Origin: an uncultured Bacteroidales bacterium
GTDB lineage: Bacteria > Bacteroidota > Bacteroidia > Bacteroidales > Paludibacteraceae
Assembly: GCA_946186915.1 (NCBI GenBank)
Contig: CAMHOY010000013.1
Span: forward strand, 1 to 64,000
Length of the DNA stretch: 64,000 nt
Reading direction: 5' to 3'
In this document: piece after piece, positions 35,044 to 43,170 of the stretch
How the letters are laid out: every line of letters begins with the position of its first letter
How positions within the stretch are numbered: position 1 is the first letter of the stretch
Notes under the pieces: generated by a model
The model's database searches: none
What the model was told of the DNA's origin: nothing
Seen by the model: only the letters and a program-made list of their open reading frames with translations
Translations under genes and position numbers: made by a program

Positions 35044-36642
35044 TTGAAGAACCGGAGTACCGGGGATCTGGTCACCCAGCGTGGACATTGCACAACGGAA
35101 ACCGATCTTCGACGAACACTTGTCCTGGTCGAGGTAACGACGCGTGGACGGGTTCAACCAATAGATACGATCTGCCCAAGAACCACCTTTATATACACGG
35201 CTCTTCTTCGTGATACGCGGAGCAAGGATATCCGTCGGGTCGGTCTTGACAGCTGCCAGGTTCTCCATACCTACTGTATCCAACGGATAATCGGTATCGA
35301 AGAGACTTGCGAAATCGCCATCCAGCACATCACGCTTATCGTCCTCTTTACCCCAAGTGATCTTCACGCAACCTACAGAGTCCATCTCAAATTTACCATT
35401 GTCATCCAATACCGGACGGCTGTAGATATTACCGCGGTAGGAGTTATACTCGCTCGTCTCCTGATAGGTCGTCTCGCGATATACATCCATTACCCACTCA
35501 TTGACGTTACCCGCCATGTTATACAGACCAAAATCGTTCGGCTCGAACTCATCCACCGGGTTGGTGATCACACGACGATCGTTCAGCGCACCGCTGACAC
35601 CCATCATATCACCACGTCCGCGGACGAAGTTAGCCTGCATCATACCTAAGTTCTTCTTGCTCATCTCACGCGGATGATATCCCGACCAAGGATAAACCTT
35701 ACCCTCAATCGTCAGACCATCCTCACCGGCTACCGGCGCGTAAGCCGCAAACTCCCACTCTGCCTCTGTCGGCAGACGGTAACCCGTAACGAAGATACCA
35801 TCGGCGATATTCACTTTACGCTCTGCGCCATAGCTGTCGCGTTTCGGACGACGGCCATACTCAGGCATATACGAATCATCCATCAGGTATTTCTCGGTAT
35901 TGAAGACGAACTTATCGCGAATCCACTCGAAGCTCGGACGATACATCGTAACCGTCTGCTCCGGATCCTCAGGACTTACCTCTTCGTAAGCAAACATCTC
36001 ATAACCCGTCTGCTGCTCCCACTCATCCTTGTAAGCCTCATCATCCGTCGGCTGCAGATCAGCAAACGGAGGAATAACGATAGCACCCGCATTGATCAGC
36101 GCCATCTCGTTCACACGGTCGGTACGCCACTGGCAATAAGCCATAGCCTGCTCCCAAGTCACACCTACTACCGGATAGAAAGAGAATGCAGGATGCTCGA
36201 AATAGTTGTCCTCGTACGGATCATTGTACGCCAAGTCCTCACGCCAAACCTTATGGTCAGGACGAGCCTTGTCAACCAACTCCGGTGCTACTGCGCCAAA
36301 CACGAAATCCAACCAGTGGAGATACTCGTTCCAGTTCAAGTTCGTGATCTCATACTTGTCCATGTAGAACGAACTGACAGTCAGCGTACGAGTCTCGTTG
36401 TTACGCGGAGCGGTCAGGAACTCATCCTTCTCACCTACCGTGAACGAACCACCCTGAATAGGAACCATACCGATAGGATTGACGTTACCTACTCCTTCAT
36501 TGGCCTCGAAATTCGTAGTTTTACGGTCAAAATAATTCCAACCGGTGGTGTTACTAACACGCGTATTCAGCTCACGCTTGTTACACGAAATAGCAGCCAT
36601 TGCCACCGAAACGATCAAGAGATACTTAAATACGTTTTTCAT
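35041..36642 (-). CDS. gldJ: GldJ-type lipoprotein with SUMF/formylglycine-enzyme-like domain
   Basis: Outer-membrane-associated lipoprotein linked to gliding motility and type IX secretion, 533 residues. Lipobox is AISC (residues 17-20). After the short N-terminal ATGW-like region (NTTGWNYFDRK), the SUMF-type domain runs from about residue 58 to the end: MVPIQGGSFTVGEKDE, FYMDKYEITNLNWNEYLHWL, HPAFSFYPVVGVTWEQAMAYCQWRTDRVNE, GYRLPTEAEWEFAAYAP, GLYNMAGNVNEWVMDVY, RVYKGGSWADRIYWLNP and IGFRCAMS. The W-L-D-x-V-F and NYFEHPAF signatures favour GldJ over GldK. Such members lack formylglycine activity and act structurally. It has its own promoter at 36731-36762 and gcvH downstream. Confidence 0.85.
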   Translation of the reverse strand: MKNVFKYLLIVSVAMAAISCNKRELNTRVSNTTGWNYFDRKTTNFEANEGVGNVNPIGMVPIQGGSFTVGEKDEFLTAPRNNETRTLTVSSFYMDKYEITNLNWNEYLHWLDFVFGAVAPELVDKARPDHKVWREDLAYNDPYEDNYFEHPAFSFYPVVGVTWEQAMAYCQWRTDRVNEMALINAGAIVIPPFADLQPTDDEAYKDEWEQQTGYEMFAYEEVSPEDPEQTVTMYRPSFEWIRDKFVFNTEKYLMDDSYMPEYGRRPKRDSYGAERKVNIADGIFVTGYRLPTEAEWEFAAYAPVAGEDGLTIEGKVYPWSGYHPREMSKKNLGMMQANFVRGRGDMMGVSGALNDRRVITNPVDEFEPNDFGLYNMAGNVNEWVMDVYRETTYQETSEYNSYRGNIYSRPVLDDNGKFEMDSVGCVKITWGKEDDKRDVLDGDFASLFDTDYPLDTVGMENLAAVKTDPTDILAPRITKKSRVYKGGSWADRIYWLNPSTRRYLDQDKCSSKIGFRCAMSTLGDQIPGTPVLQ

Positions 36643-36730
36643 ATGAATACTAAAAGTTTATTATATTTCTATACCATTCTTTCCGTACGCGAATAGCGCG
36701 CGTCAGCACATGCGTACGTAATTCAGCCTG

Positions 36731-36762
36731 CAAATGTACTGCTTTTTTTCCATATACGCAAA
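36731..36762 (-). promoter_or_regulatory. Promoter for gldJ
   Basis: Minus strand TTTG, a 20-base spacer beginning CGTATATGG and ending GCAG, then TACATTTG. It belongs to the spacer-conserved subclass also seen at the two tRNA genes. The ATG lies about 90 bases downstream. Confidence 0.8.
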
Positions 36763-36787
36763 ATTTTCATCACTTTTTTACGATTTT

Positions 36788-36819
36788 TTTGCATAATTCG
36801 GCAATTTTTTGTACTTTTG
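36788..36819 (+). promoter_or_regulatory. Promoter for folP-cdaA
   Basis: TTTG (36788-36791), 20 bases, TACTTTTG (36812-36819). The predicted start of transcription falls within a few bases of the GTG at 36824, so the mRNA may be leaderless or nearly so. It diverges from the gldJ promoter, with the two core regions 25 bases apart. Confidence 0.8.
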
Positions 36820-36823
36820 CAGC

Positions 36824-37543
36824 GTGAAAGCGCAGATAATGGCGATAGGCAACGTGACGCCGGATAGTTTCTATGCGGCTTCGCGTCTGGATTCCGAGGC
36901 GGCCGTGGTCTCTTGGGCACGACAGGCGCTGGCCGATGGCGCAACGATCCTGGATATAGGCGCGTGCTCCACCCGCCCGGGCAGTACACCCGCCCCGGAA
37001 GAGGAGGAATGGCGTCGTCTTGCTCCCGCTCTGACGGCTCTGCGCGAAGCGTTGCCGGAAGTGCAACTGTCAGTGGACACCTTCCGTCCGGAGATAGCCC
37101 GGCGCGCGCTGGAGCAGTTCGGACCGCTAATCATCAATGATGTGTCCGGCGGGTGCAAAGCGATGTATGACATCGTGCGCCGCGCGCGTGTACCGTATAT
37201 ATGGACCCTGCGCGGCGACCTGGACCTTCCCGCACGCACACCGGAGATGCAGGACATAGACCTCATCCTCGATCCGGGTTTCGGATTCATCGGCAGTACG
37301 GAAGCAGATTATGAGTGCATGCGCTCGCTCGACCGCTTGCGCGCGTATAACAAACCGGTATTGGTGGGAGTGAGCCGCAAATCGATGGTCTGGAAGCCGT
37401 TGGGATTGACGCCGGAGACATGTCTCGAAGCCACGCAGGCGCTGCACATGTACGCGCTGGCGCACGGAGCTACCATCCTCCGGACTCATGATGTAGCCGC
37501 GACACGGCAAACCATTAAGTTGTTTAACCTCCTAGGTTCCTAG
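36824..37543 (+). CDS. folP: Dihydropteroate synthase
   Basis: Condenses para-aminobenzoate with dihydropterin pyrophosphate in folate synthesis; cytoplasmic TIM barrel. The diagnostic motifs are GNVTPDSFYAASR near the start, ILDIGACSTRPGSTPAPEEEEW, LSVDTFRPEIARRALE, IINDVSGG, LDPGFGFIGSTEADYE, and VGVSRKSM. About 239 residues from the GTG, slightly short for the family because the usual N-terminal extension and some loops are missing. The start could instead be the ATG at 36839; I prefer the GTG because it keeps the first beta strand (VKAQIMAIGNV). cdaA follows 35 bases downstream, an arrangement that recurs in Bacteroidetes. Confidence 0.93.
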   Translation: MKAQIMAIGNVTPDSFYAASRLDSEAAVVSWARQALADGATILDIGACSTRPGSTPAPEEEEWRRLAPALTALREALPEVQLSVDTFRPEIARRALEQFGPLIINDVSGGCKAMYDIVRRARVPYIWTLRGDLDLPARTPEMQDIDLILDPGFGFIGSTEADYECMRSLDRLRAYNKPVLVGVSRKSMVWKPLGLTPETCLEATQALHMYALAHGATILRTHDVAATRQTIKLFNLLGS

Positions 37544-37567
37544 TCCCCTAGGCCCCTAGTATCCTAG
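37525..37567. repeat. CCTAG-type tandem repeat between folP and cdaA
   Basis: Successive CTAGGTTC, CTAGTCCC, CTAGGCCC and CTAGTATC units. The folP stop codon (TAG at 37541-37543) is part of one unit. Confidence 0.8.
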
Positions 37568-37578
37568 TTTATAACGCT

Positions 37579-38370
37579 ATGCAATTTTTAGCTTTTTCAT
37601 TCAGCTTCAAGGATCTGATAGACATCCTGCTGGTCGCGTGTATCATGTATGAGATGTACCGCCTGCTCCGTAAGACGGGCGCAGCAAACCTCTTCTGGGG
37701 AATCCTGGCCTTCGTGGTAGTATGGTTCCTCGTGTCGTTTGTATTCCAACTCGACCTGACGGGCGCTCTCTTCGATCGCATCATCTCCGTCGGCGCCATC
37801 GCCCTGATCGTCATCTTCCAGGAGCAGATACGTATGTTCTTCTTCCGTATCGGCGCACGCTTCTCGTCCTGGCAACTCTTCCGGCGCAACAACCCGGAAG
37901 ATGCAGCCGCTTCGCGGCAACAGGTACTGGAGATCACGCAGGCTTGCCGTCACATGGCTTCCACGAAAACCGGTGCACTCATCGTCCTTGCCGGAGAAGC
38001 CAACCTCAAAGAGATCGTCGATACAGGCGAACGCCTGGATGCGCAGGTGTCCGCGCGTCTATTAGAGAATATATTCTTTAAGAACACCCCGTTGCACGAC
38101 GGCGCAGTGGTCATCCGCGAGGGACGTATCATCGCCGCGGCATGCATCCTGCCGGTGAGCAAGAACCAGGAGATCCCGCAACACTACGGACTCCGTCACC
38201 GCGCAGCACTGGGTATAACAGAAAAATCCGACGCCACGTGTATTGTGGTGTCGGAAGAGACTGGTAACATTTCCGTAACGAAAGAAGGATCGATCCGCGA
38301 GGTGAGCGCTGACGAGTTATTCCTCGTACTTCACTCCACGTCTGCGGACACCGCTGCGGCGAACGGATGA
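37579..38370 (+). CDS. cdaA: Diadenylate cyclase CdaA
   Basis: Membrane-bound enzyme that makes cyclic di-AMP from two ATP, a messenger for osmotic and cell-wall control. 263 residues: three N-terminal transmembrane helices (residues about 12-82) and a C-terminal DAC domain with the catalytic PLHDGAVV (DGA at 174-176) and GLRHRAALG (RHR at 206-208) motifs. Family length and architecture are normal. The final 18 codons overlap the end of the convergent outer-membrane protein gene by 54 bases. No c-di-AMP phosphodiesterase gene is visible nearby. Confidence 0.93.
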   Translation: MQFLAFSFSFKDLIDILLVACIMYEMYRLLRKTGAANLFWGILAFVVVWFLVSFVFQLDLTGALFDRIISVGAIALIVIFQEQIRMFFFRIGARFSSWQLFRRNNPEDAAASRQQVLEITQACRHMASTKTGALIVLAGEANLKEIVDTGERLDAQVSARLLENIFFKNTPLHDGAVVIREGRIIAAACILPVSKNQEIPQHYGLRHRAALGITEKSDATCIVVSEETGNISVTKEGSIREVSADELFLVLHSTSADTAAANG

Positions 38371-39366
38371 TCCGTATGCGTCACGACAGATGACGCACTG
38401 ACCCGGTTCCGGCAACTGGAAGAGCACCGTGAACTTTATGCCCACCATCAGGTTCTTCACCGCCGAGGCGAAATTCGCGGTGGACATGATGTCATTCATC
38501 ACCAGACGATCCGGACGAATCATCGACTCCGACTCATAGATATAATCGGGTGAAGCCGGATCAGTGTCGTACAACGACGGCGTCTCCAGCATTTGCTTGG
38601 TGCCCTGGTTGTGCAGGTCAAACAGACCATAGTCCACAAACGCCGCCAAACGATACTCCAAGCGGTTCTTCGGTACGTCATATCCGACAGCGTCCGTCAC
38701 TACACCGCCAATGCGACCGCCGATCTCAAAACTCAGATCGACATCGAGATTCAGACTCGTCTTCACACCACCCTGTACCGCTTTGTTCTCAAAGAACTGA
38801 TACTCCGGCATGTTAGGGAAGATACCGTATCCGTAGCGCGTATAATCACCATACGTATTGAGGACAGCCGTGGTCTGCGTCTTGGTCCAGAAACTGGCAT
38901 TCAGCTTCGCGCCGACCAACATATAGAAACGTCTGTGCTGCACACCGATCATCAACGGCACCTGCGCAGCTATATTGTTGTAGCGGTCCTGACGACCTCT
39001 CAACTCATAGACATAATCAAACGTCTGATTCTGCAGATCTTTCTGGTTCGGCAGAGTCGCTGTCATATCCACCGACTGCAGGAAACTCGTCATACCGCCC
39101 CAGGCTCCCACTCCTACATCGAAGAGGAAACGCGTCGGACTGTACGTCTCGCCGGCACGCAACTCATATACAAAACCTACTCCGCCGGCTACACCGAGAC
39201 TACCGGTATACTTACTGCCGGAAGGAAGCATCGACCATTCTCCCAGATTGGCATATCCGCCAACGTAGTTATTCACCTTCGCACTCACTCCACCGCAGAG
39301 CAGAAGAGCGAGCAACAGAATTCCATATGAGCGACGATTTTTCACCGAATAATTTGTATTTTTCAC
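38317..39366 (-). CDS. Outer-membrane beta-barrel protein
   Basis: A 349-residue protein with signal peptide (YGILLLALLLCGGVSA) and amphipathic beta strands throughout (VNNYVGGYANLGEW, KYTGSLGVAGGVGFVYELR, AAQVPLMIGVQHRRFYMLVGAKLNASFW, LEYRLAAFVDYGLF). The last barrel strand appears to be NLMVGIKFTVLFQL; the remaining 30 residues (EPGQCVICRDAYGSSVRRSG and on) are basic and unlike a barrel end. The final 54 bases lie antisense inside cdaA, so the tail may have grown by loss of an earlier stop. Its promoter is at 39442-39473. No family name recognised. Confidence 0.75.
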   Translation of the reverse strand: MKNTNYSVKNRRSYGILLLALLLCGGVSAKVNNYVGGYANLGEWSMLPSGSKYTGSLGVAGGVGFVYELRAGETYSPTRFLFDVGVGAWGGMTSFLQSVDMTATLPNQKDLQNQTFDYVYELRGRQDRYNNIAAQVPLMIGVQHRRFYMLVGAKLNASFWTKTQTTAVLNTYGDYTRYGYGIFPNMPEYQFFENKAVQGGVKTSLNLDVDLSFEIGGRIGGVVTDAVGYDVPKNRLEYRLAAFVDYGLFDLHNQGTKQMLETPSLYDTDPASPDYIYESESMIRPDRLVMNDIMSTANFASAVKNLMVGIKFTVLFQLPEPGQCVICRDAYGSSVRRSGVRRRGVKYEE

Positions 39367-39372
39367 GTTTTA

Positions 39373-39404
39373 TTTGCACATTCGGATTTTTTGTTGTACC
39401 TTTG
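39373..39404 (+). promoter_or_regulatory. Promoter for metG
   Basis: TTTG (39373-39376), 20-base spacer, TACCTTTG (39397-39404). The leader to the metG ATG is about 110 bases and is AT-rich; it contains the divergent outer-membrane protein promoter. No T-box or riboswitch fold recognised. Confidence 0.75.
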
Positions 39405-39441
39405 CACCCGAATTTTACTCGGTATATCCAAAATGCGGACG

Positions 39442-39473
39442 CAAAAGTAATACTTTTTTTTGATATACGCAAG
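39442..39473 (-). promoter_or_regulatory. Promoter for the outer-membrane protein gene
   Basis: Minus strand CTTG, a 20-base spacer beginning CGTATATC and then an A-run, then TACTTTTG. It starts inside the metG leader and reads away from metG, so the two transcripts overlap in their 5' ends. Confidence 0.75.
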
Positions 39474-39519
39474 ATTTTAGAACATTTTTTTTATTTTTAG
39501 TATAAAAAATACACAAAAT

Positions 39520-41595
39520 ATGGCATTTAATCGTACTTTAATCACAGCTGCATTGCCTTATGCCAATGGTCCTGTTCATATCGGCCACTTGGCAGGCGTC
39601 TATGTTCCGGCGGATATCTACGCCCGTTATCTGCGCCTCAAAGGCCAGGAGGTCCTCTTCGTCGGCGGTAGCGACGAGCACGGCGTGCCGGTGACCATCC
39701 GCGCACGGAAAGAAGGCATCACCACGCAGCAAGTGGTAGATCGTTATCACGAACTCATCAAGTCGTCGTTCGAGCAGTTCGGTATCAGCTATGATATCTA
39801 CTCGCGTACCACCTCGCCAATCCATCATCAGTTTGCGGCAGACTATTTCCGCGCGATGTATGATGCGGGTCAGTTTGTGGAAGAGACTTCCGAGCAGTTC
39901 TACGACCCCGAGACCGGACATTTCCTTACCGATCGTAATATCCGCGGCGAATGTCCGCGCTGCCATTCGTTGGGCGCATACGGCGACCAATGCGAGAAAT
40001 GCGGCGCTACGCTCTCTCCAGACGAACTGATCAACCCCTATAACGCCGAGACCGGCAATGCGCTGGCGAAGAAAGAGACCAAGCATTGGTATCTCCCGCT
40101 CGACCAATACCAGGCTTGGCTCGAGGACTGGATTCTCAATAATCATAAGGAATGGCGCCCGAACGTATATGGCCAGTGCAAGTCATGGCTCGACGGCGGA
40201 CTCAAACCCCGCGCCGTGACGCGTGACCTCGACTGGGGTATCCCCGTACCCGTAGAAGGCGCGGAAGGAAAAGTGCTGTACGTATGGTTCGATGCTCCGA
40301 TAGGATATATCTCCAACACCAAAGAGCTCTGCGACGCCCAACCGGAGAAATACGGCAAATGGGAGAAATGGTGGAAGCAGGAAGATACAAGAATGATCCA
40401 TTTCATCGGGAAAGATAACATCGTTTTCCACTGTATCGTCTTCCCCGTCATGCTCAAAGCGCAGGGATACAACCTGCCGGATAATGTACCGTCAAACGAA
40501 TTCCTCAACCTCGAGGGTGACAAGATATCCACCTCGCGCAACTGGGCGGTCTGGCTGAACGAATATCTGACAGATTTCCCGGGTAAACAGGACGTGCTGC
40601 GCTACGTGCTGACAGCAAATGCACCGGAGACCAAAGACAATGACTTCACCTGGGCGGACTTCCAGGCACGCAACAACAACGAACTCGTTGCCATTTATGG
40701 CAACTTCGTGAACCGCGCCTTGGTCTTGACCGGCAAATACTTCGAAGGCAAAGTGCCGGCATGCGGCGAACTGACGGAGTACGACAAGCAGACCATCGAG
40801 GAATTCAAGAACGTGAAAGCCACCCTCGAGCAACTGCTCGACAACTTCCGTTTCCGCGATGCACTCAAAGAGGCAATGAACCTCGCTCGCATCGGGAATA
40901 AATACCTGGCGGACACCGAACCCTGGAAACTCGCCAAGACCGACATGGACCGCACGGCTACCATCCTCCATCTGTCGCTTCAGATCGCAGCAAACTTAGC
41001 CATCGCTTTTGAGCCATTCTTGCCGTTTTCATCGGGAAAATTAAAGAATATGCTTTGCCTCGACAAGGCGATCGGATGGTCCGATCTGGGACGTATCGAC
41101 TTGTTGAGCGCCGGTCATGCATTGGGCGAAGTGAGCCTGCTCTTCGAGAAGATCGAGGATGCGGCCATTCAGGGTCAGTTGGATCGTCTCGCGCGTATTA
41201 AAAAGGAGAATGAGGCGGCCGCGCAGGAAGAGGCACTAAAGAACTGGCGACCAGAACCCGTCAAAGAACCCACTACGATTGATGAGTTCGACAAGATGGA
41301 TATACGCGTAGCTACCGTATTGGACTGCCAGCCTGTCAAGAAATCCGAACGCCTGCTGCAGTTCACGCTGGACGACGGCATGGGAGGACGTACCATCCTC
41401 TCCGGCATCGCGCAGAGCTATCCCGATCCGTCGGTACTCGTTGGCAAACAAGTGCTCTTTATCGCCAACTTCCCGCCGCGCAAGATGATGGGTATCGAAT
41501 CGCAGGGAATGATCCTCTCTGCTGTCAATGCAGACGGCAAACTCGTCGTAACTACCGTCTCTGCACCCGTCAAAAATGGCGCTGCAGTAGGGTAA
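39520..41595 (+). CDS. metG: Methionyl-tRNA synthetase
   Basis: Charges tRNA-Met; cytoplasmic, 691 residues including the C-terminal tRNA-binding OB-fold that dimeric forms carry. The HIGH motif is [14 protein letters not shown] (about residue 13). A zinc knuckle follows ([18 protein letters not shown], about 146-163), then the KMSKS equivalent GDKISTSRN (about 335). The C-terminal domain starts near residue 585 ([24 protein letters not shown]). All catalytic motifs are intact. tRNA-Met lies about 300 bases downstream with its own promoter, so charging enzyme and substrate RNA are neighbours here. Confidence 0.97.
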   Translation: MAFNRTLITAALPYANGPVHIGHLAGVYVPADIYARYLRLKGQEVLFVGGSDEHGVPVTIRARKEGITTQQVVDRYHELIKSSFEQFGISYDIYSRTTSPIHHQFAADYFRAMYDAGQFVEETSEQFYDPETGHFLTDRNIRGECPRCHSLGAYGDQCEKCGATLSPDELINPYNAETGNALAKKETKHWYLPLDQYQAWLEDWILNNHKEWRPNVYGQCKSWLDGGLKPRAVTRDLDWGIPVPVEGAEGKVLYVWFDAPIGYISNTKELCDAQPEKYGKWEKWWKQEDTRMIHFIGKDNIVFHCIVFPVMLKAQGYNLPDNVPSNEFLNLEGDKISTSRNWAVWLNEYLTDFPGKQDVLRYVLTANAPETKDNDFTWADFQARNNNELVAIYGNFVNRALVLTGKYFEGKVPACGELTEYDKQTIEEFKNVKATLEQLLDNFRFRDALKEAMNLARIGNKYLADTEPWKLAKTDMDRTATILHLSLQIAANLAIAFEPFLPFSSGKLKNMLCLDKAIGWSDLGRIDLLSAGHALGEVSLLFEKIEDAAIQGQLDRLARIKKENEAAAQEEALKNWRPEPVKEPTTIDEFDKMDIRVATVLDCQPVKKSERLLQFTLDDGMGGRTILSGIAQSYPDPSVLVGKQVLFIANFPPRKMMGIESQGMILSAVNADGKLVVTTVSAPVKNGAAVG

Positions 41596-41628
41596 ATTGA
41601 CGATTTTTAGTAAAAAAGTGCAAAAATA

Positions 41629-41660
41629 TTTGTGTATATCAAAAAAAAGCAGTACTTTTG
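41629..41660 (+). promoter_or_regulatory. Promoter for tRNA-Met and the genes after it
   Basis: TTTG (41629-41632), a 20-base spacer starting TGTATATC and ending GCAG, then TACTTTTG and CACCCGCTTTT. The same -7 flank and CACCCGCTTT start follow the tRNA-Asn promoter. Confidence 0.85.
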
Positions 41661-41894
41661 CACCCGCTTTTACGTCGGGAGTGACTTACGACGACTTCAT
41701 CGCCTCGCGATTCGTATAGTCGACGTACTTCCTCCTCTCCGATTAAAACATCGCTTCGCTAGCGTTTTAATCGGTTCTAACAAAGCTAGCGAGGACTGCT
41801 AGTGTAACGATAGTCCGAGCTAAAAGCGTAGCACAGAACGTAGCGCTATACAAGTGCGTAGCACGCAGTCGCGCGAGTTCTAGTGTAAGCGCGC
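41661..41894 (+). other. Palindrome-rich leader upstream of tRNA-Met
   Basis: A 234-base region between the promoter and the tRNA with no reading frame. It contains a perfect 11-bp inverted repeat, CCGATTAAAAC (41739-41749) with GTTTTAATCGG (41764-41774); a hairpin GGACT/AGTCC (41793-41816); two copies of GCGTAGCAC 30 bases apart (41826 and 41856); and two copies of CTAGTGTAA (41799 and 41880). It is GC-richer than the other gaps in the window. Tandem hairpin-type repeats like those in glycogen synthase are a possible origin. Confidence 0.7.
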
Positions 41895-41968
41895 GGCGGG
41901 ATAGCTCAGCTGGTTAGAGCGCATGATTCATAATCATGAGGTCCCCAGTTCAATCCTGGGTCCCGCTA
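41895..41968 (+). tRNA. tRNA-Met (anticodon CAT)
   Basis: Full cloverleaf: acceptor GGCGGGA pairs TCCCGCT (one G-T pair), D stem GCTC/GAGC, anticodon stem CATGA/TCATG with loop TTCATAA, T arm CCCAG-TTCAATC-CTGGG, discriminator A. CCA is not encoded. The anticodon stem lacks the three G-C pairs of an initiator, so this is an elongator; a tRNA-Ile2 with modified C34 cannot be excluded from sequence. Confidence 0.9.
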
Positions 41969-41970
41969 CT

Positions 41971-42384
41971 ATGCTAAAGAACATTCTTGCAATTACCGGT
42001 AAACCGGGTTTGTACAAACTGGTTAGTCGCGGCAACAACATGCTGATTGTTGAATCGCTCGTGGACGGCAAACGTATGCCGACGTATGCCCGCGACAAAA
42101 TCGTTGCCCTGAGCGATGTGTCTATGTTTACGGACGCAGATGATATCGCGCTGAGCGAAGTGCTGACCAGTGCCGGTAAGAAAGAAGGTCTGAAAGCAGT
42201 GACGATGGATCCGAAGAAAGCTTCGAACGCGGAGTTGCAGGCTTGGTTTGACGAAGTGCTGCCGAACTGGGACCGCGACCGCGTTTATCCATCCGACATC
42301 CGCAAATTGATACAGTGGTACAATATCCTCATCAATGCCGGCATCACCGATTTCACGGTGAAGGATGAAGAGGAGCAACAATAA
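41971..42384 (+). CDS. DUF5606-family protein
   Basis: A 137-residue cytoplasmic protein of a small Bacteroidetes-specific family with no assigned function. It begins LKNILAITGKPGLYKLVSRGNNMLIVESL, with a compact beta-rich N-terminal domain, and ends with helices (IRKLIQWYNILINAGI) and an acidic tail. The ATG is only two bases after the tRNA-Met discriminator base, so removal of the tRNA by processing would leave an almost leaderless message. The stop codon is directly followed by the GTG of the Nif3-like gene. Confidence 0.8.
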   Translation: MLKNILAITGKPGLYKLVSRGNNMLIVESLVDGKRMPTYARDKIVALSDVSMFTDADDIALSEVLTSAGKKEGLKAVTMDPKKASNAELQAWFDEVLPNWDRDRVYPSDIRKLIQWYNILINAGITDFTVKDEEEQQ

Positions 42385-43170
42385 GTGCTCTTACGAGCAA
42401 TCATCAATAGCATAGAATCTGTAGCGCCACGGAGTGCCCAGGAAGAATGGGATAACTCGGGAATGCAGGTGGGTGACACGGGACGGGATATTCAAACTGT
42501 CCTCCTGACAACGGATATTACGGAAACCGTGGTCACTGAGGCTATTGAGCGTGGATGCCAACTGATCATCTCACATCACCCCCTTCTTTTTCACGGACTC
42601 AAGCAGGTATGCGGACAAACGCCGCAGGCTCGCATCGTGGAGATGGCGATACAACATCATATCGCTATCTACTCCGCACATACCTCCCTGGACTCAGTCA
42701 TAGGAGGCATCAACACCCGTCTGGCGGATAAATTGGGGATAACGGATTACCGGATACTCGTTCCGTCAGAAAACGGACAGACAGGACTCGGAGTAATCGG
42801 CCGATTGCCGGAAGAGATGCCCTATAAGGCTTTCATTCAACGCGTACATGATACCTTAGATTGCACGTACGTGCGGTACACGCGCCCGCGTAAAGAGCGC
42901 ATCCAAACGATTGCGCTGTGCGGCGGCAGCGGAGCGGAGTTCATTGAGACAGCTATCGAACAAGGAGCCGATGTCTATCTCACAGCCGACTGCAAATACC
43001 ATGAGTTCCAGGATGCGGAAGGACGTATCGGACTCATCGATATCGACCACTGGTGCTCGGAACACCACGCACGGGAGATATTCCAAGATATCCTAACGCC
43101 GCTCGGCATCACATGCTACATCAGTAATAACGATAAAACCCCTATACAATTATGGCAAAAAAAGAATTGA
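42385..43170 (+). CDS. Nif3/YbgI-like dinuclear-metal protein, short form
   Basis: Cytoplasmic metal-binding protein (GTP cyclohydrolase 1 type 2 / NIF3 family), function not settled. 261 residues. Visible metal-ligand regions are ISHHPLLFHGLKQV near residue 60, YSAHTSLDSV near 98, and the C-terminal ADCKYHEFQDA and IDIDHWCSEHHARE. Many Bacteroidetes members are about 365 residues because of an inserted PII-like domain; this one lacks it. Start is the GTG that abuts the previous TAA; no better start is visible. It overlaps the zinc-ribbon gene by 19 bases, the usual Bacteroidetes order. Confidence 0.88.
   Translation: MLLRAIINSIESVAPRSAQEEWDNSGMQVGDTGRDIQTVLLTTDITETVVTEAIERGCQLIISHHPLLFHGLKQVCGQTPQARIVEMAIQHHIAIYSAHTSLDSVIGGINTRLADKLGITDYRILVPSENGQTGLGVIGRLPEEMPYKAFIQRVHDTLDCTYVRYTRPRKERIQTIALCGGSGAEFIETAIEQGADVYLTADCKYHEFQDAEGRIGLIDIDHWCSEHHAREIFQDILTPLGITCYISNNDKTPIQLWQKKN

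Noticed and set aside
39405..39519. metG leader considered for a T-box or SAM riboswitch
   Set aside because: AT-rich, without the specifier loop, T-box sequence or a terminator hairpin.
41923..41970. Extension of the DUF5606 frame upstream into the tRNA
   Set aside because: The upstream ATG lies within the tRNA anticodon arm; the ATG at 41971 gives the conserved start.
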